NCBI RefSeq assembly: GCF_008711175.1
Contig: NZ_VWNF01000048.1
Span: 124,001-188,000 of the forward strand
Length of the DNA stretch: 64,000 bases
Source of the DNA: Nesterenkonia ebinurensis
GTDB lineage: Bacteria > Actinomycetota > Actinomycetes > Actinomycetales > Micrococcaceae
Direction of reading: 5' to 3'
This document shows positions 8,926 through 16,729 of the stretch, in pieces. The notes under the pieces were generated by a model. The model worked only from the letters and a program-made list of their open reading frames with translations, searched no databases and was not told the DNA's origin. The position numbers and the translations under genes were made by a program. The stretch's first letter is position 1, and every line of letters starts with the position of its first letter.

Positions 8926-9342
8926 CTACAGCGGGTCGGGCTCGGGTATGAGGTCCCGTTCGGTGAAGACCGTGCGGGCGACTGCGACGGCGTTGAGTGC
9001 CTTGGGGAAGCCGCAGTAGACCGAGGTGTGCAGGAAGGTCTCGGTGATCTCTTGCGGGCTGAGCCCGACGTTGAGGGCTGCGCCGATGTGGACTTCCAGT
9101 TGCGCCTCGCAACCCCCAAGAGCAGTCAGCGCCCCTAGGGTGACGAGCTGGCGTTGCGCCGGTTGCAGGTCCGGACGGGCGTAGATGTCACCGAATCCCC
9201 AGGCAACGATCTGATGCCCGAGCTCGGGTGCAATGTCGGCCAGGGAGTCGATGACCTTCCGACCTGCCTCACCGTCAATCGCATCCAGCACCTGCTTGCC
9301 CGCGGTGAAGCGGGCCGCACGGATCTGGTCGGTATCAGTCAT
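8926..9342 (-). CDS. Carboxymuconolactone decarboxylase family protein, copy 1
   Basis: A 138-aa alpha-helical protein of the carboxymuconolactone decarboxylase (CMD)/AhpD superfamily, matching the length of the gamma-CMD group. Conserved features include the GHQIVAWGFGDIYARP and QRQLVTLGALTALGG stretches and HIGAALNVGLSPQEI. The AhpD-type CxxC pair is absent, so peroxidase activity is unlikely; the substrate is not known. Its ATG overlaps the end of the merR gene by eight bases, so the two are coupled. A second copy (23987-24394) is very similar in sequence but has different neighbours. Confidence 0.85.
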   Translation of the reverse strand: MTDTDQIRAARFTAGKQVLDAIDGEAGRKVIDSLADIAPELGHQIVAWGFGDIYARPDLQPAQRQLVTLGALTALGGCEAQLEVHIGAALNVGLSPQEITETFLHTSVYCGFPKALNAVAVARTVFTERDLIPEPDPL

Positions 9343-9748
9343 CGGCGGTCTCCTCGTTCTCGGTGTCGGCGACCATCTGCCGATAGGTGGCGATCTTCGA
9401 GCGCAGGGCACGCTCATGGGCTTGAAGCGTCTTGATCTGCCGTCGCAACGCCTCGTGGTGGTCGGTCAGCATATCCAGCCGAGGCCTCAGCGAATCGTCG
9501 TCCTTGGTCCGGAGGACGGCGTAATTGCGCATCTGAGCGATCGGCATCCCTGTCTCACGTAGTCGCAACAGGAACCTCACCCACTCGACATCCGTGGCCC
9601 GGTAGCGGCGCTGGTTCCCGCTCGTGCGCGGGATAGTGCTGATGAGTCCAGCGCGTTCGTAGTAGCGCAGCGTGTACCCGGTCACTCCGGTGGTCTCAGC
9701 CATCTGAGCGACCGAGAGTCCTTCCGGCTCGTCGTCGTGGTCTACCAT
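9335..9748 (-). CDS. MerR-family transcriptional regulator
   Basis: A 137-aa regulator with a typical MerR N-terminal winged helix-turn-helix (LSVAQMAETTGVTGYTLRYYERAGLI, given as positions 10-35) followed by a coiled-coil region around residues 85-120. No cysteine cluster for metals is present, so it belongs to the group sensing organic or oxidative signals. It is co-transcribed with the downstream CMD gene. A palindromic site of MerR spacing lies just upstream at 9763-9782, suggesting autoregulation. Confidence 0.88.
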   Translation of the reverse strand: MVDHDDEPEGLSVAQMAETTGVTGYTLRYYERAGLISTIPRTSGNQRRYRATDVEWVRFLLRLRETGMPIAQMRNYAVLRTKDDDSLRPRLDMLTDHHEALRRQIKTLQAHERALRSKIATYRQMVADTENEETADD

Positions 9749-9762
9749 GAGACCAGTCTAGA

Positions 9763-9782
9763 ACTTAGAGCACGCTCTAAGT
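9763..9782. promoter_or_regulatory. MerR operator
   Basis: ACTTAGAGC and GCTCTAAGT are exact inverted 9-base arms separated by AC, starting 15 bases upstream of the merR ATG. MerR-type operators sit in the overlong spacer of their promoter. On the minus strand GGACTT and TAGACT flank the palindrome as possible -35 and -10 elements, about 18 bases apart. Confidence 0.7.
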
Positions 9783-9942
9783 CCATCCTCGATCTGCAAG
9801 AGGTGTGACCGCTCTAGGTCTAGGCGGCGACGAGGAGCCAGGTGGGTCCGGCGGCCTCGACATCAGGCTCGCTGGTGAGCCGCGGTGGACCGACTTCGTG
9901 GGCTTCGACCGGCCCGGTTCCGGTATTAGATGGCTGAGGGTT

Positions 9943-9951
9943 GTGCACCTG
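9943..9951 (+). promoter_or_regulatory. GTGCACCTG leader motif (methyltransferase)
   Basis: Exact GTGCACCTG 72 bases upstream of the methyltransferase ATG. It is one of five exact copies in intergenic leaders of the element. ACCTGGCA here (9947-9954) is complementary to TGCCAGGT at 9992-9999. Confidence 0.45.
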
Positions 9952-10023
9952 GCAGGTGTTCTACCTGGTGTGGGCTCCGTTCGGGGTCTGGTGCCAGGTT
10001 TTCACTGACCTGCCGGAGCCCTC

Positions 10024-11130
10024 ATGCACGACTTTGTCTCCCCATCGGATCGCCGTCCTCGGATTGGTTCGCTGTTCTCTGGATACGGCGGCCTCGATCT
10101 GGCCGTGGAATACGTCACCGGCGGCGAGACGATCTGGTTCTCCGAACTCAATAGCCCCGTCGCCCGTGTCTTCGCCCACCACTGGCCCGCCGCTCAGAAC
10201 CTCGGCGATATCACCACCATCGACTGGAACGCCGCTCCGCCGGTGGACATCCTCTGCGGGGGCTTTCCTTGTCAAGACATCTCGACCGTCGGTCGTCAGG
10301 CCGGCCTCACGCCTGGCACCCGCTCGGGTCTCTGGTCGTTTATGGCTGAGGCGATCGAGGCGCTGCAACCCCGGTACGTGGTGATCGAGAACGTGCGCGG
10401 GCTGCTCTCTGCCCGCGCGTCACGTCCCCAGATGCAAGGAGCAACCCCCGATGACCGCAACCCCCATCTCGCAACCACAACCCTTCGCAACCTGGAACCC
10501 GACCGATGGGGTCTGGGAGACCAGCCAACTCGACCTCTTCGGGCACTGGGCGCCGTACTCGGCGATCTGGCCGACCTCGGGCTCCATGCACGATGGATCG
10601 GCCTACCTGCATCACTGGCCGGCGCACCACATCACCGGTTCCGGATCTTCATCCTCGCCCACCGCAGGGACGTTGTTCCGGACGCCGCTGGCCTCGGATT
10701 CCTCCCGCGGCGGGGAGAACCTGGACCAGGTGAAGGCCCGCCGGGGCACGATCGCCCTGTCGCATCAGATCATCGACCTCACCCTGCACGGGCCACCTGG
10801 CTCGCAGATCAGCAACGACGAGTCGGAGACACTGTTCACCCTGATCGAGAACATCTTCGACACTGGGGACGATACGCACACGCCATCACTCGCTGGGAAC
10901 ACATCACCGCACGGAGAGCACCAGCCCCAGCGCTCGTGACAGAAAACGAGGTGCCGCGTCCAGCGCCGGAGTTCGTGGAATGGTTCATGGGCCTGCCGCC
11001 AGGCTGGATCACCAACCCTGAACACGGACTGACACAGAACCAACAGATCACCGCCCTCGGCAACGGTGTTCTCCCACTCCAAGCACTACTGGCCATCAAA
11101 GAAACCGAGACGCGCCCGCAGACACCGTGA
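10024..11130 (+). CDS. DNA (cytosine-5) methyltransferase
   Basis: A 368-aa C5-cytosine DNA methyltransferase using S-adenosylmethionine. Motif I is LFSGYGGLDLA (17-27), the catalytic motif IV GGFPCQDIS has C83, motif VI is IENVRGL (121-127), motif VIII is the variant HHRFR (203-207), and motif X is near ITALGNGVLPLQAL. The C-terminal WGRYAHAITRWEH and FVEWFMGLPPGWIT stretches are typical of phage and ICE methylases. SD GGAG lies at 10014-10017. No restriction enzyme was seen beside it, so it is probably an orphan that protects the element against host restriction, as ArdC (27720) would. Codons 143-305 overlap another ORF in the +1 frame. Confidence 0.92.
   Translation: MHDFVSPSDRRPRIGSLFSGYGGLDLAVEYVTGGETIWFSELNSPVARVFAHHWPAAQNLGDITTIDWNAAPPVDILCGGFPCQDISTVGRQAGLTPGTRSGLWSFMAEAIEALQPRYVVIENVRGLLSARASRPQMQGATPDDRNPHLATTTLRNLEPDRWGLGDQPTRPLRALGAVLGDLADLGLHARWIGLPASLAGAPHHRFRIFILAHRRDVVPDAAGLGFLPRRGEPGPGEGPPGHDRPVASDHRPHPARATWLADQQRRVGDTVHPDREHLRHWGRYAHAITRWEHITARRAPAPALVTENEVPRPAPEFVEWFMGLPPGWITNPEHGLTQNQQITALGNGVLPLQALLAIKETETRPQTP
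10451..10939 (+). CDS. Overprinted 162-aa ORF inside the methyltransferase gene
   Basis: This frame lies wholly inside the methyltransferase gene, shifted by one base. Unlike an ordinary shadow frame it has a strong ribosome site: CAAGGAG at 10435-10441, nine bases before its ATG. The predicted protein is not arginine-rich like most off-frame products and opens ISQPQPFATWNPTDGVWETS, then has aromatic and acidic stretches (QLDLFGHWAPYSAIWP) and ends GEHQPQRS. I do not recognise a fold and know no function. The host frame clearly keeps methyltransferase motif VIII through the overlap, so both frames would have to be under selection at once. Confidence 0.55.
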   Translation: MTATPISQPQPFATWNPTDGVWETSQLDLFGHWAPYSAIWPTSGSMHDGSAYLHHWPAHHITGSGSSSSPTAGTLFRTPLASDSSRGGENLDQVKARRGTIALSHQIIDLTLHGPPGSQISNDESETLFTLIENIFDTGDDTHTPSLAGNTSPHGEHQPQRS

Positions 11131-11297
11131 GGGCAGGGTTCTGGACTCCATGTAGCACAGTCCCGGTCATCGACGTCACGGCTGACGTGTGCTCTTGAGA
11201 GGCGTAGCGATGAAACTGACCCTCGTGGCTCGTCGAAGTGCCGCTGCTAGGCCTCCCCCGCTTCAAAGCTGACTGAAAGCTCTGGGAGACTACTTAG

Positions 11298-11798
11298 GTG
11301 ACGAGACCAGAGCAGCCATATCCGCGAAAGCGTCGAGGGCCGATACTGCTCTTTCTTTCATGGGTGCTACACGATGTTGAAGAGGCTGCAACCTTCCCTG
11401 CAACATGCGACTATCTGGCCGACCGCACCGGCTTCGAATCCTTGCGCATGAACTCTCGGCAATCATGGGCAGCGGTGGGACTGATGGGCACCCTGGTTGG
11501 CTTCGCCTGCGTCCGCGGTGCCCGCACCGAGGGCAGATCACAGCTGTATCGAGCAGTGACCGCAGGACTCGAAGGACATGTCTTCACGCATCTGGCCGCT
11601 TCAGCGGTGACCAGGAGATACACCGCTGGTGTAGTCAGCGCCCTGCCTGTGATGCTCCCCGGGACAAGAGCAGCCAGCCAAGAACTCTCCCGCGACAATC
11701 GGCCTCTGACGACGAAAGATCGCGCGCTAGGTAGCGCAGTGCTCATTCCTGCGGCACTCGCCTGCCACCTGATCGTTCGCACGATTATGAAACGCTAG
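11298..11798 (+). CDS. HXXEE-domain membrane protein
   Basis: A 166-aa protein starting at GTG 11298, with GGGAG at 11284-11288 as ribosome site. The motif HDVEE (about residues 25-29), at the end of a hydrophobic segment, is the hallmark of the HXXEE family. Further hydrophobic stretches fall around SWAAVGLMGTLVGF, SALPVMLPGTRAA and SAVLIPAALACHLIV. HXXEE proteins are predicted polytopic membrane proteins of unknown biochemical role. It stands alone between the methyltransferase and a non-coding gap and may be a single-gene cargo unit. Confidence 0.7.
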   Translation: MTRPEQPYPRKRRGPILLFLSWVLHDVEEAATFPATCDYLADRTGFESLRMNSRQSWAAVGLMGTLVGFACVRGARTEGRSQLYRAVTAGLEGHVFTHLAASAVTRRYTAGVVSALPVMLPGTRAASQELSRDNRPLTTKDRALGSAVLIPAALACHLIVRTIMKR

Positions 11799-12119
11799 CG
11801 AACAGTAACTACTAGCCATTCTGGATAAAGTCACTTTTACAGCTCGACGGGGTGATCTAGGCCCGTAGCAGCCCTCGTATTTAGGGCTGCCAGATACGCC
11901 ATGTGGTATTCGCCACAATTCCATCTATATTTTCTCTCCCCGATTTGGCCTCTGACCTGGGACTTCGTAGGAAGACGAACTTCACTTACCCCCTAGGATC
12001 TTGCGTGCCCGAGACATCCAACTACCCGCCCTGGGGCGTTCCATGCTCGTCATAGTTGCCTGGTTTGGTCGTAGCGCTGCTCTGCCCATACGGAATTTGG
12101 ACTACTCGATCTAGATGTG
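11799..12119. other. Non-coding gap
   Basis: About 320 bases without a credible gene. The stretch is AT-richer than its surroundings around 11805-11930. No repeat or tRNA-like fold stood out. The promoter of the LysE gene should lie near the 3' end. Confidence 0.5.
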
Positions 12120-12143
12120 CTTGGCGCTTTCAGGTATGCCAAA
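12120..12143. promoter_or_regulatory. MocR operator copy A, upstream of the LysE gene
   Basis: CTTGGC-12-GCCAAA: an interrupted palindrome that matches 19 of 24 positions of the site at 14239-14262 beside the mocR gene. Both share CTTGGC, CT, then GGTATGCCAA. The position upstream of the LysE gene suggests that the MocR protein controls both flanking genes. Confidence 0.65.
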
Positions 12144-12162
12144 TTGTTCGAATACTGGAGGG

Positions 12163-12786
12163 GTGTCGTGGGAGTTCTGGGTGACCTCGATCGTGGTGAC
12201 GGCCACGCCCGGTACAGGCGCACTGTTCACTGTCGCTGCCGGCCTGACGCGCGGTGCCCATAGCGGCTTGGTGGCTGCAGTGGGGTGCACGCTGGGGATC
12301 GTGCCGCATATGGTGCTCGCACTCTCGGGAGCCGCTGCGGTGATGGCCGCGAATCCGGTGGCGTTCGGGATCGTGAAGTGGCTTGGGGTCGCGTATCTGC
12401 TCTACATGGGGTGGGGTATCTGGCGCCAGAGTGGCGTGTTCGCCCTACCCTCTAACGAGGAGAACGAGGACACTAAACCCACGGTGCTGAGGACGATCGG
12501 CAGTGCCGTATTGGTGAACCTGCTGAACCCAAAGCTGACCGTGTTCTTCTTCGTGTTCCTGCCGATGTTCATCGACCCGAACGAGCCAGGCGCGTTTGCT
12601 GGCATGGCTGGCCTCGGGGCGGTGTTCATGGCGATCACCGTGGCGATCTTCGCCGTCTACGGACTGTGTGCAGCATGGGTGCGACAGTACGTCATCGGCA
12701 AACCGGTCGTGATGCACTGGATCAGCCGGGCCTTCGCAGTCTCATTCGTGGTCCTTGCCGGGATGCTTGCGCTCACCAGCCAGTAG
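12163..12786 (+). CDS. LysE/RhtB-family amino-acid exporter
   Basis: A membrane exporter of about 207 aa. The hallmark N-terminal TATPGTGALFTVAAGLTRG is followed by five to six hydrophobic helices. Members of the family export amino acids or small derivatives through the cytoplasmic membrane. The GTG at 12163 gives the family's usual N-terminus (VSWEFWVTS), but the ribosome site GGGAG at 12170-12174 fits the GTG at 12181 better; starts further upstream overlap the operator at 12120. It is convergent with mocR and shares its operator sequence, so a MocR effector, perhaps an amino acid or a vitamin B6 form, may induce it. Confidence 0.87.
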   Translation: MSWEFWVTSIVVTATPGTGALFTVAAGLTRGAHSGLVAAVGCTLGIVPHMVLALSGAAAVMAANPVAFGIVKWLGVAYLLYMGWGIWRQSGVFALPSNEENEDTKPTVLRTIGSAVLVNLLNPKLTVFFFVFLPMFIDPNEPGAFAGMAGLGAVFMAITVAIFAVYGLCAAWVRQYVIGKPVVMHWISRAFAVSFVVLAGMLALTSQ

Positions 12787-12811
12787 CCGCTGCTCACCGA
12801 GTCCTATCAGT

Positions 12812-14227
12812 TCAGCGCTGCCGTAGCAGCGGGCGAATGGCCTCCCCGATGCTCTTGATGGCTTGTTGTAGCCGTGGGATCGGGTGTGGCCCGTATCCGA
12901 TGACCAGCCCAGGCGGACCTGGATTGAAGCGGTGTTGTGAGAGCGGTTGGACCTGGATACCCGCTTGACGAACACGTGCCGTGATCTCGGCGTCGTCTAG
13001 GTGCTCGGGAAGACGAACGACGAGATGCAGACCGGCCGCGATGCCCTCAATCGCGCAGCCGGGCAGGGAGCGTTCGATGGCATCGACTGCTGCGTCGCGG
13101 CGCTCACGGTGGCGGAGTCGCAGAGACCTTAGGTGGCGTTCCAGCGTCCCGGACTCGATCAGCTGGGCCAGAGCCAGTTGCGGCAATGCGGGTGAGCCGA
13201 GATCGGTTGCCCACCGCTTGCGCACCAGCTCATCGTGGAGGGCTTGGGGGGCGATGAGCCAGCCCAGTCGCAGAGCCGGAGCGAGGACCTTGGAGAGGCT
13301 GGAGATATGGGCGACGCGTTCGGGTGCCCCCGCGTGCACCGCCCGGACCGGGGTCCGGTCGTAGCGGTACTCGGAATCGTAGTCATCCTCGATCACCAGC
13401 CCGTCGACCTCTTGGGCCCATGTCAGCAGCTCACGTCGTCGCTGGGGCGAGAGCACTACCCCGGTCGGGAACTGGTGGGCTGGGGTGATCAGGACGGCTC
13501 GTTCCCCGGTTCCAGCGAGACCGGTGACGTCCAGACCGTGCTCGTCCACCGGCACCGGTGTGATGTCATCCATCCAGTAGTCGAGGATGCGCCGGTTCCC
13601 ATCAGCCCCGGGGTCTTCGATCGCGCAGGTGGCAACGCCCCGGTCGCGAAGCACCTGTGCAAGCAAGCTCAGCGCCCCGGTCACCCCTGCGGTGATGATC
13701 ACCCGGTCAGCAGCCACTGAGACACCCCGGCTGCGCGCCAACCAGCCTGCAAGCGCAACTCTGAGGCGGTGCGCACCTTGCGGGTCCGCGTAGCCGAGCT
13801 CTTCGCTGCCTGCGGTGGCGAGCACCTGCCGTTCGGCTCTCAGCCACGCCGCACGCGGGAACGAGGTGAGATCGGGCATCCCGGAGGAGACCTCCAGGAG
13901 GGGCTGCTCGGGCGAAGCCTCTCTTAGGTGAGGCAGAGGCGGGGTCGCAGCACTAACCGGAAGGTCCGCGACCGTGGTGCCGCCTCCCTGGTTGGTGACC
14001 AGCAGGCCCTCCTCGGTGAGCCGTTTGTAGGCTTCAGCGACCGTGCCGCGTGCCATCGAGAGATCTGCCGCCAGAACACGGGTTGCCGGAAGTCTCGCGC
14101 CAACTCCGAGGGTGCCGTCGGTAATCGCAGCACGCAGTCGCTCGGCCAGCCACGCCGTTCGTCCATTGCGGGGAGTCTGGCTGGGGTCAAGTTGGAGGAA
14201 ATCGGAACCGGTCATTTGGCACACCAT
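12812..14227 (-). CDS. MocR-type regulator (GntR DNA-binding plus aminotransferase fold)
   Basis: A 471-aa chimeric regulator. The N-terminal GntR winged helix includes LPATRVLAADLSMARGTVAEAYKRL (positions 45-69). The C-terminal domain is a class I aminotransferase fold with the aspartate in IEDDYDSEYRYDR and the PLP lysine in SSLSKVLAPALRLGW. Such proteins bind PLP and act as regulators rather than enzymes. The ATG at 14215 (MTGSDFL) is an alternative start. It is divergent from the B3/B4 gene at 14317, and two matching operators (14239 and 12120) mark its likely targets. MocR genes often lie next to the genes they control. Confidence 0.92.
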   Translation of the reverse strand: MVCQMTGSDFLQLDPSQTPRNGRTAWLAERLRAAITDGTLGVGARLPATRVLAADLSMARGTVAEAYKRLTEEGLLVTNQGGGTTVADLPVSAATPPLPHLREASPEQPLLEVSSGMPDLTSFPRAAWLRAERQVLATAGSEELGYADPQGAHRLRVALAGWLARSRGVSVAADRVIITAGVTGALSLLAQVLRDRGVATCAIEDPGADGNRRILDYWMDDITPVPVDEHGLDVTGLAGTGERAVLITPAHQFPTGVVLSPQRRRELLTWAQEVDGLVIEDDYDSEYRYDRTPVRAVHAGAPERVAHISSLSKVLAPALRLGWLIAPQALHDELVRKRWATDLGSPALPQLALAQLIESGTLERHLRSLRLRHRERRDAAVDAIERSLPGCAIEGIAAGLHLVVRLPEHLDDAEITARVRQAGIQVQPLSQHRFNPGPPGLVIGYGPHPIPRLQQAIKSIGEAIRPLLRQR

Positions 14228-14238
14228 TCTACTGCGAG

Positions 14239-14262
14239 CTTGGCACTCACTGGTATGCCAAG
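14239..14262. promoter_or_regulatory. MocR operator copy B, between mocR and the B3/B4 gene
   Basis: CTTGGCACTCACTGGTATGC begins a 24-base interrupted palindrome ending CCAAG. It lies 12 bases upstream of the mocR ATG and 55 upstream of the divergent gene, and matches 12120-12143 at 19 of 24 bases. Confidence 0.7.
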
Positions 14263-14316
14263 TAGCAGAAGAATAGATGAAGGTACCTGCGACACCGCCG
14301 AGGAGGGACTGCCTGC

Positions 14317-15000
14317 ATGCAGTTGAGTTACGCGTCCGAGATCACCACCAGGCATCCGAGTCTGGTGACCGCGGTGATCCATGCCGACCGGATCACCGCG
14401 ACCGCCGACGTCAGTCACCACCTGCCCCGACTATTGGCCACCGCACGACAGCGGCTTGAAGCTGAGCGGCTCAGCGAGTTCCCCGAGATCCAGGCATGGC
14501 GTCACGCATTCTCGGAGATGGGGTTGAAGCCGACACAGTATCGGTGCGCCGCCGAGTCGCTGCTGCGTCGCCTGAACAAGACCGGAGACCTGCCACGTAT
14601 CCATCCGCTGGTTGATCTGTGCAATCACGTCTCTATCAGCCACGCGGTGCCGATCGCGGTGTTCGACCTCGCCCATGTCAGTGGGGACCTGACGGTGCGG
14701 TCCGCCGTGGGTTCGGAGCGGTATGCGGCGTTCAACGGCGACATCGAACACCCTGCGCGAGGTGAGGTGATCTTCGCCGACGACGCCGGGCAGGCCCACG
14801 CACGCCGCTGGACACACCGGCAGAGCGCGACCTCCGCGGTCCGTGAGACCAGCAGCGAGGTCCTGATCGTCGCCGAAGCCCTCCACGACGACGCCCACGA
14901 CACGATCTCATCCGTCCTCACCACGTTGACCGCGTCGATCACCGAGACCTGGGGCTCGACCATCCACCGGAGGCTGATCGCTGCCGCCGATCAGCCGTAG
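14317..15000 (+). CDS. B3/B4 tRNA-binding-domain protein
   Basis: A 227-aa stand-alone B3/B4 domain, the fold that edits mischarged tRNA in the phenylalanyl-tRNA synthetase beta chain. Recognisable segments are MGLKPTQYRCAAESLLRR, HPLVDLCNHVSISHAVPI and the GEVIFADDAG turn. Free-standing members are often annotated as possible trans-editing proteins, but most are uncharacterised. The gene is divergent from mocR across the shared operator, and the LysE exporter carries the same site. Together they suggest a response to an excess or non-proteinogenic amino acid: export plus quality control. That link is inference. Confidence 0.85.
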   Translation: MQLSYASEITTRHPSLVTAVIHADRITATADVSHHLPRLLATARQRLEAERLSEFPEIQAWRHAFSEMGLKPTQYRCAAESLLRRLNKTGDLPRIHPLVDLCNHVSISHAVPIAVFDLAHVSGDLTVRSAVGSERYAAFNGDIEHPARGEVIFADDAGQAHARRWTHRQSATSAVRETSSEVLIVAEALHDDAHDTISSVLTTLTASITETWGSTIHRRLIAAADQP

Positions 15001-15243
15001 CAGTAGACGCATCTTCCGCTGGCCCGGAGTGACGTCTTCATCCACAGACGCTCCGGCTGCACAAGCGGCGCATACTGGTCGACCTCGACTGTGTCGGGCA
15101 CAGCGGTAGGGATCAGTACGATGCTGGGCAGTGCCCGACCTTCGCGCGTCTGCTTCACGATAGGTCATAGGCGCATAATCACAACAAAGTGGGCGTCGCT
15201 ACTTTGCTCCCCAACGGGGTGCCGTGTGACCCTTCTATAGATG

Positions 15244-16322
15244 TCAAGCAGTGCTCGGGAGCGGGGTCGCTGCGTTGAGTGTCCGGTAGACGCGGCGGGC
15301 GAGGTATCGCTTGACGCATCGGCGGATCTCTTTTTGACAGTTCGTCCTTCCCTGGCTCGTTTCTCGACGTAGGCCCGGGTTTTGGCGTCGTGGGCCATCC
15401 GGTTGATCGAGACCATGTGCAGGGCCTTGTTCAAGCGTCGGTCGCCGCCGCGGTTGAGGCGGTGCCGGATCGTGTTCCCCGACTATGCCGGGATCGGGTT
15501 GACCCCAGCTAGAGACGCGAACGCGGCCTCTGAACTCACCCTGCCGGGATGCGACCACGTGGTGAGGCAGATCGCTGCGGTGACCGGCCCGAACCCCTTC
15601 TCTGCCAGCAGTGGGGCGGCTTCGCTGACCTCGACGAGCTCTCGGATCTGAGCGAGATTCTTCGTGAGGGTGTCATCGAGTTCGATGATGTGCTGGGCTA
15701 GCCGGATTGCCTCAGAACGGGCGATAGACAGGGCAAGGTCTTCATCGCGGCAACGCCACCGGGACACCTCCGCGATCCGAGTGCCGGTCAGTGACCTGCG
15801 TGCGTCTCTCCCGAGGTCGTTGGCGCCCAACAGCGCGGTCAGGGTGTTCACCATCCGGGTGCGCTCATCGGTCATCGTCTCCCGAGCTGAGACGAGCACG
15901 CGTAAGGTCTGCCGGACTCCTTCGTTCAGGCGGGGGCGGCGCAACTGCTCCTCAGTGAACGGGAGGACAGCGGCAGCAATCCGGTGGGCGTCCAACGCAT
16001 CGGACTTGCCGATACCGCGGCGGGTTCGAGCACTCATTTGGGTGGCCTCGGCGACCTCGTACCCTGCGGCGCTGACAGTCCCGGCGAGCACGGCCCCATA
16101 CGTGGCGGCCCCCTCGATTACCCACAGTGTCTCAGCATCACCACCGGTGCGACGACCCGCCCAAGCGATCGCCCGGTTGATGCCTGCGTTGGTGGTCGGG
16201 AACTGGCGGGTATCGAGCAGTTCACCGGCCGTGGTGATGATGGCATAGACGTGGTGGCGGGCGTGTGTATCGACGCCGACGACAAACGAGCGTGAATGCG
16301 CGACGATAGATGCAGCGGGCAT
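15244..16322 (-). pseudogene. IS110-family transposase, inactivated
   Basis: The intact part (16322 to 15483) is the RuvC-like DEDD half of an IS110 transposase: VGVDTHARHHVYAI with the first aspartate, IEGAATYG with the glutamate, and KSDALDAHRIA with the last two acids. Then a TAG stop interrupts at 15483-15485, immediately before SGNT, the serine motif of the Transposase_20 domain. Translation beyond it continues as a normal domain (HRLNRGGDRRLNKALHMV) until a second lesion, a one-base frameshift near 15330-15345, after which the C-terminus KEIRRCVKRYLARRVYRTL is found in another frame. Two lesions make this a dead copy. IS110 elements lack terminal inverted repeats, so the ends cannot be read directly. 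Confidence 0.88.
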
Positions 16323-16600
16323 GGCTTCGTTCCTCTCTGTAGCGGATGTGGTTTGGCCGCTGTCGGCCGGTACCAGTCCGGGGAGAGGTCACTTCGGAAC
16401 AGCACTGTGACGAGTCACGCCGTCAGTCGGCGGACAACCTTCTGGTCAAGTCACCGGAGTGGGCCGGGCAGGTGCCGGCCGACCACCCCGGTGGTCGGGC
16501 AAGTCCCACGAAGGGCATCCATCGGAGCCAGGTCGCAAATGAGCCACGATCACGGGGCGGAACGGCCGGTACCCACCCTGCCAGCCAGTCCCAGACCAGC
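16323..16600 (-). ncRNA. Candidate bridge-RNA region of the IS110 element
   Basis: IS110-group elements encode a guide (bridge) RNA in the non-coding end upstream of the transposase gene. The bases upstream of this copy hold clear hairpins, notably CCGACCACC with GGTGGTCGG (16479-16498) and GTGAC with GTCAC (16408-16419). Boundaries and loops could not be set by eye, and the transposase is dead, so any RNA would be a relic. The rest of the gap to 16729 holds no credible gene. Confidence 0.35.
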
Positions 16601-16729
16601 CACTTTCAATCCTCACAGCCTGCAAAAGTCGCTGCAACTGTGGCTGCGGCTGTTCTGCTGACTGGGACGCCCTTAAGCTCAGCCGCCCTCGCCCAGGCCC
16701 GCAGACAGTGACGAGCTATTGAGAGTTTT

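Noticed and set aside
9805-10008. Short forward frame upstream of the methyltransferase
   Set aside because: No ribosome site, no domain, and it covers the methyltransferase leader with the GTGCACCTG motif.
16346-16711. Forward 121-codon frame with a signal-peptide-like end (AKVAATVAAAVLLTGTPL)
   Set aside because: The hydrophobic part is at the C-terminus and the frame stops right after it; it also overlaps the IS110 upstream region. Possibly a truncated remnant, not a gene.
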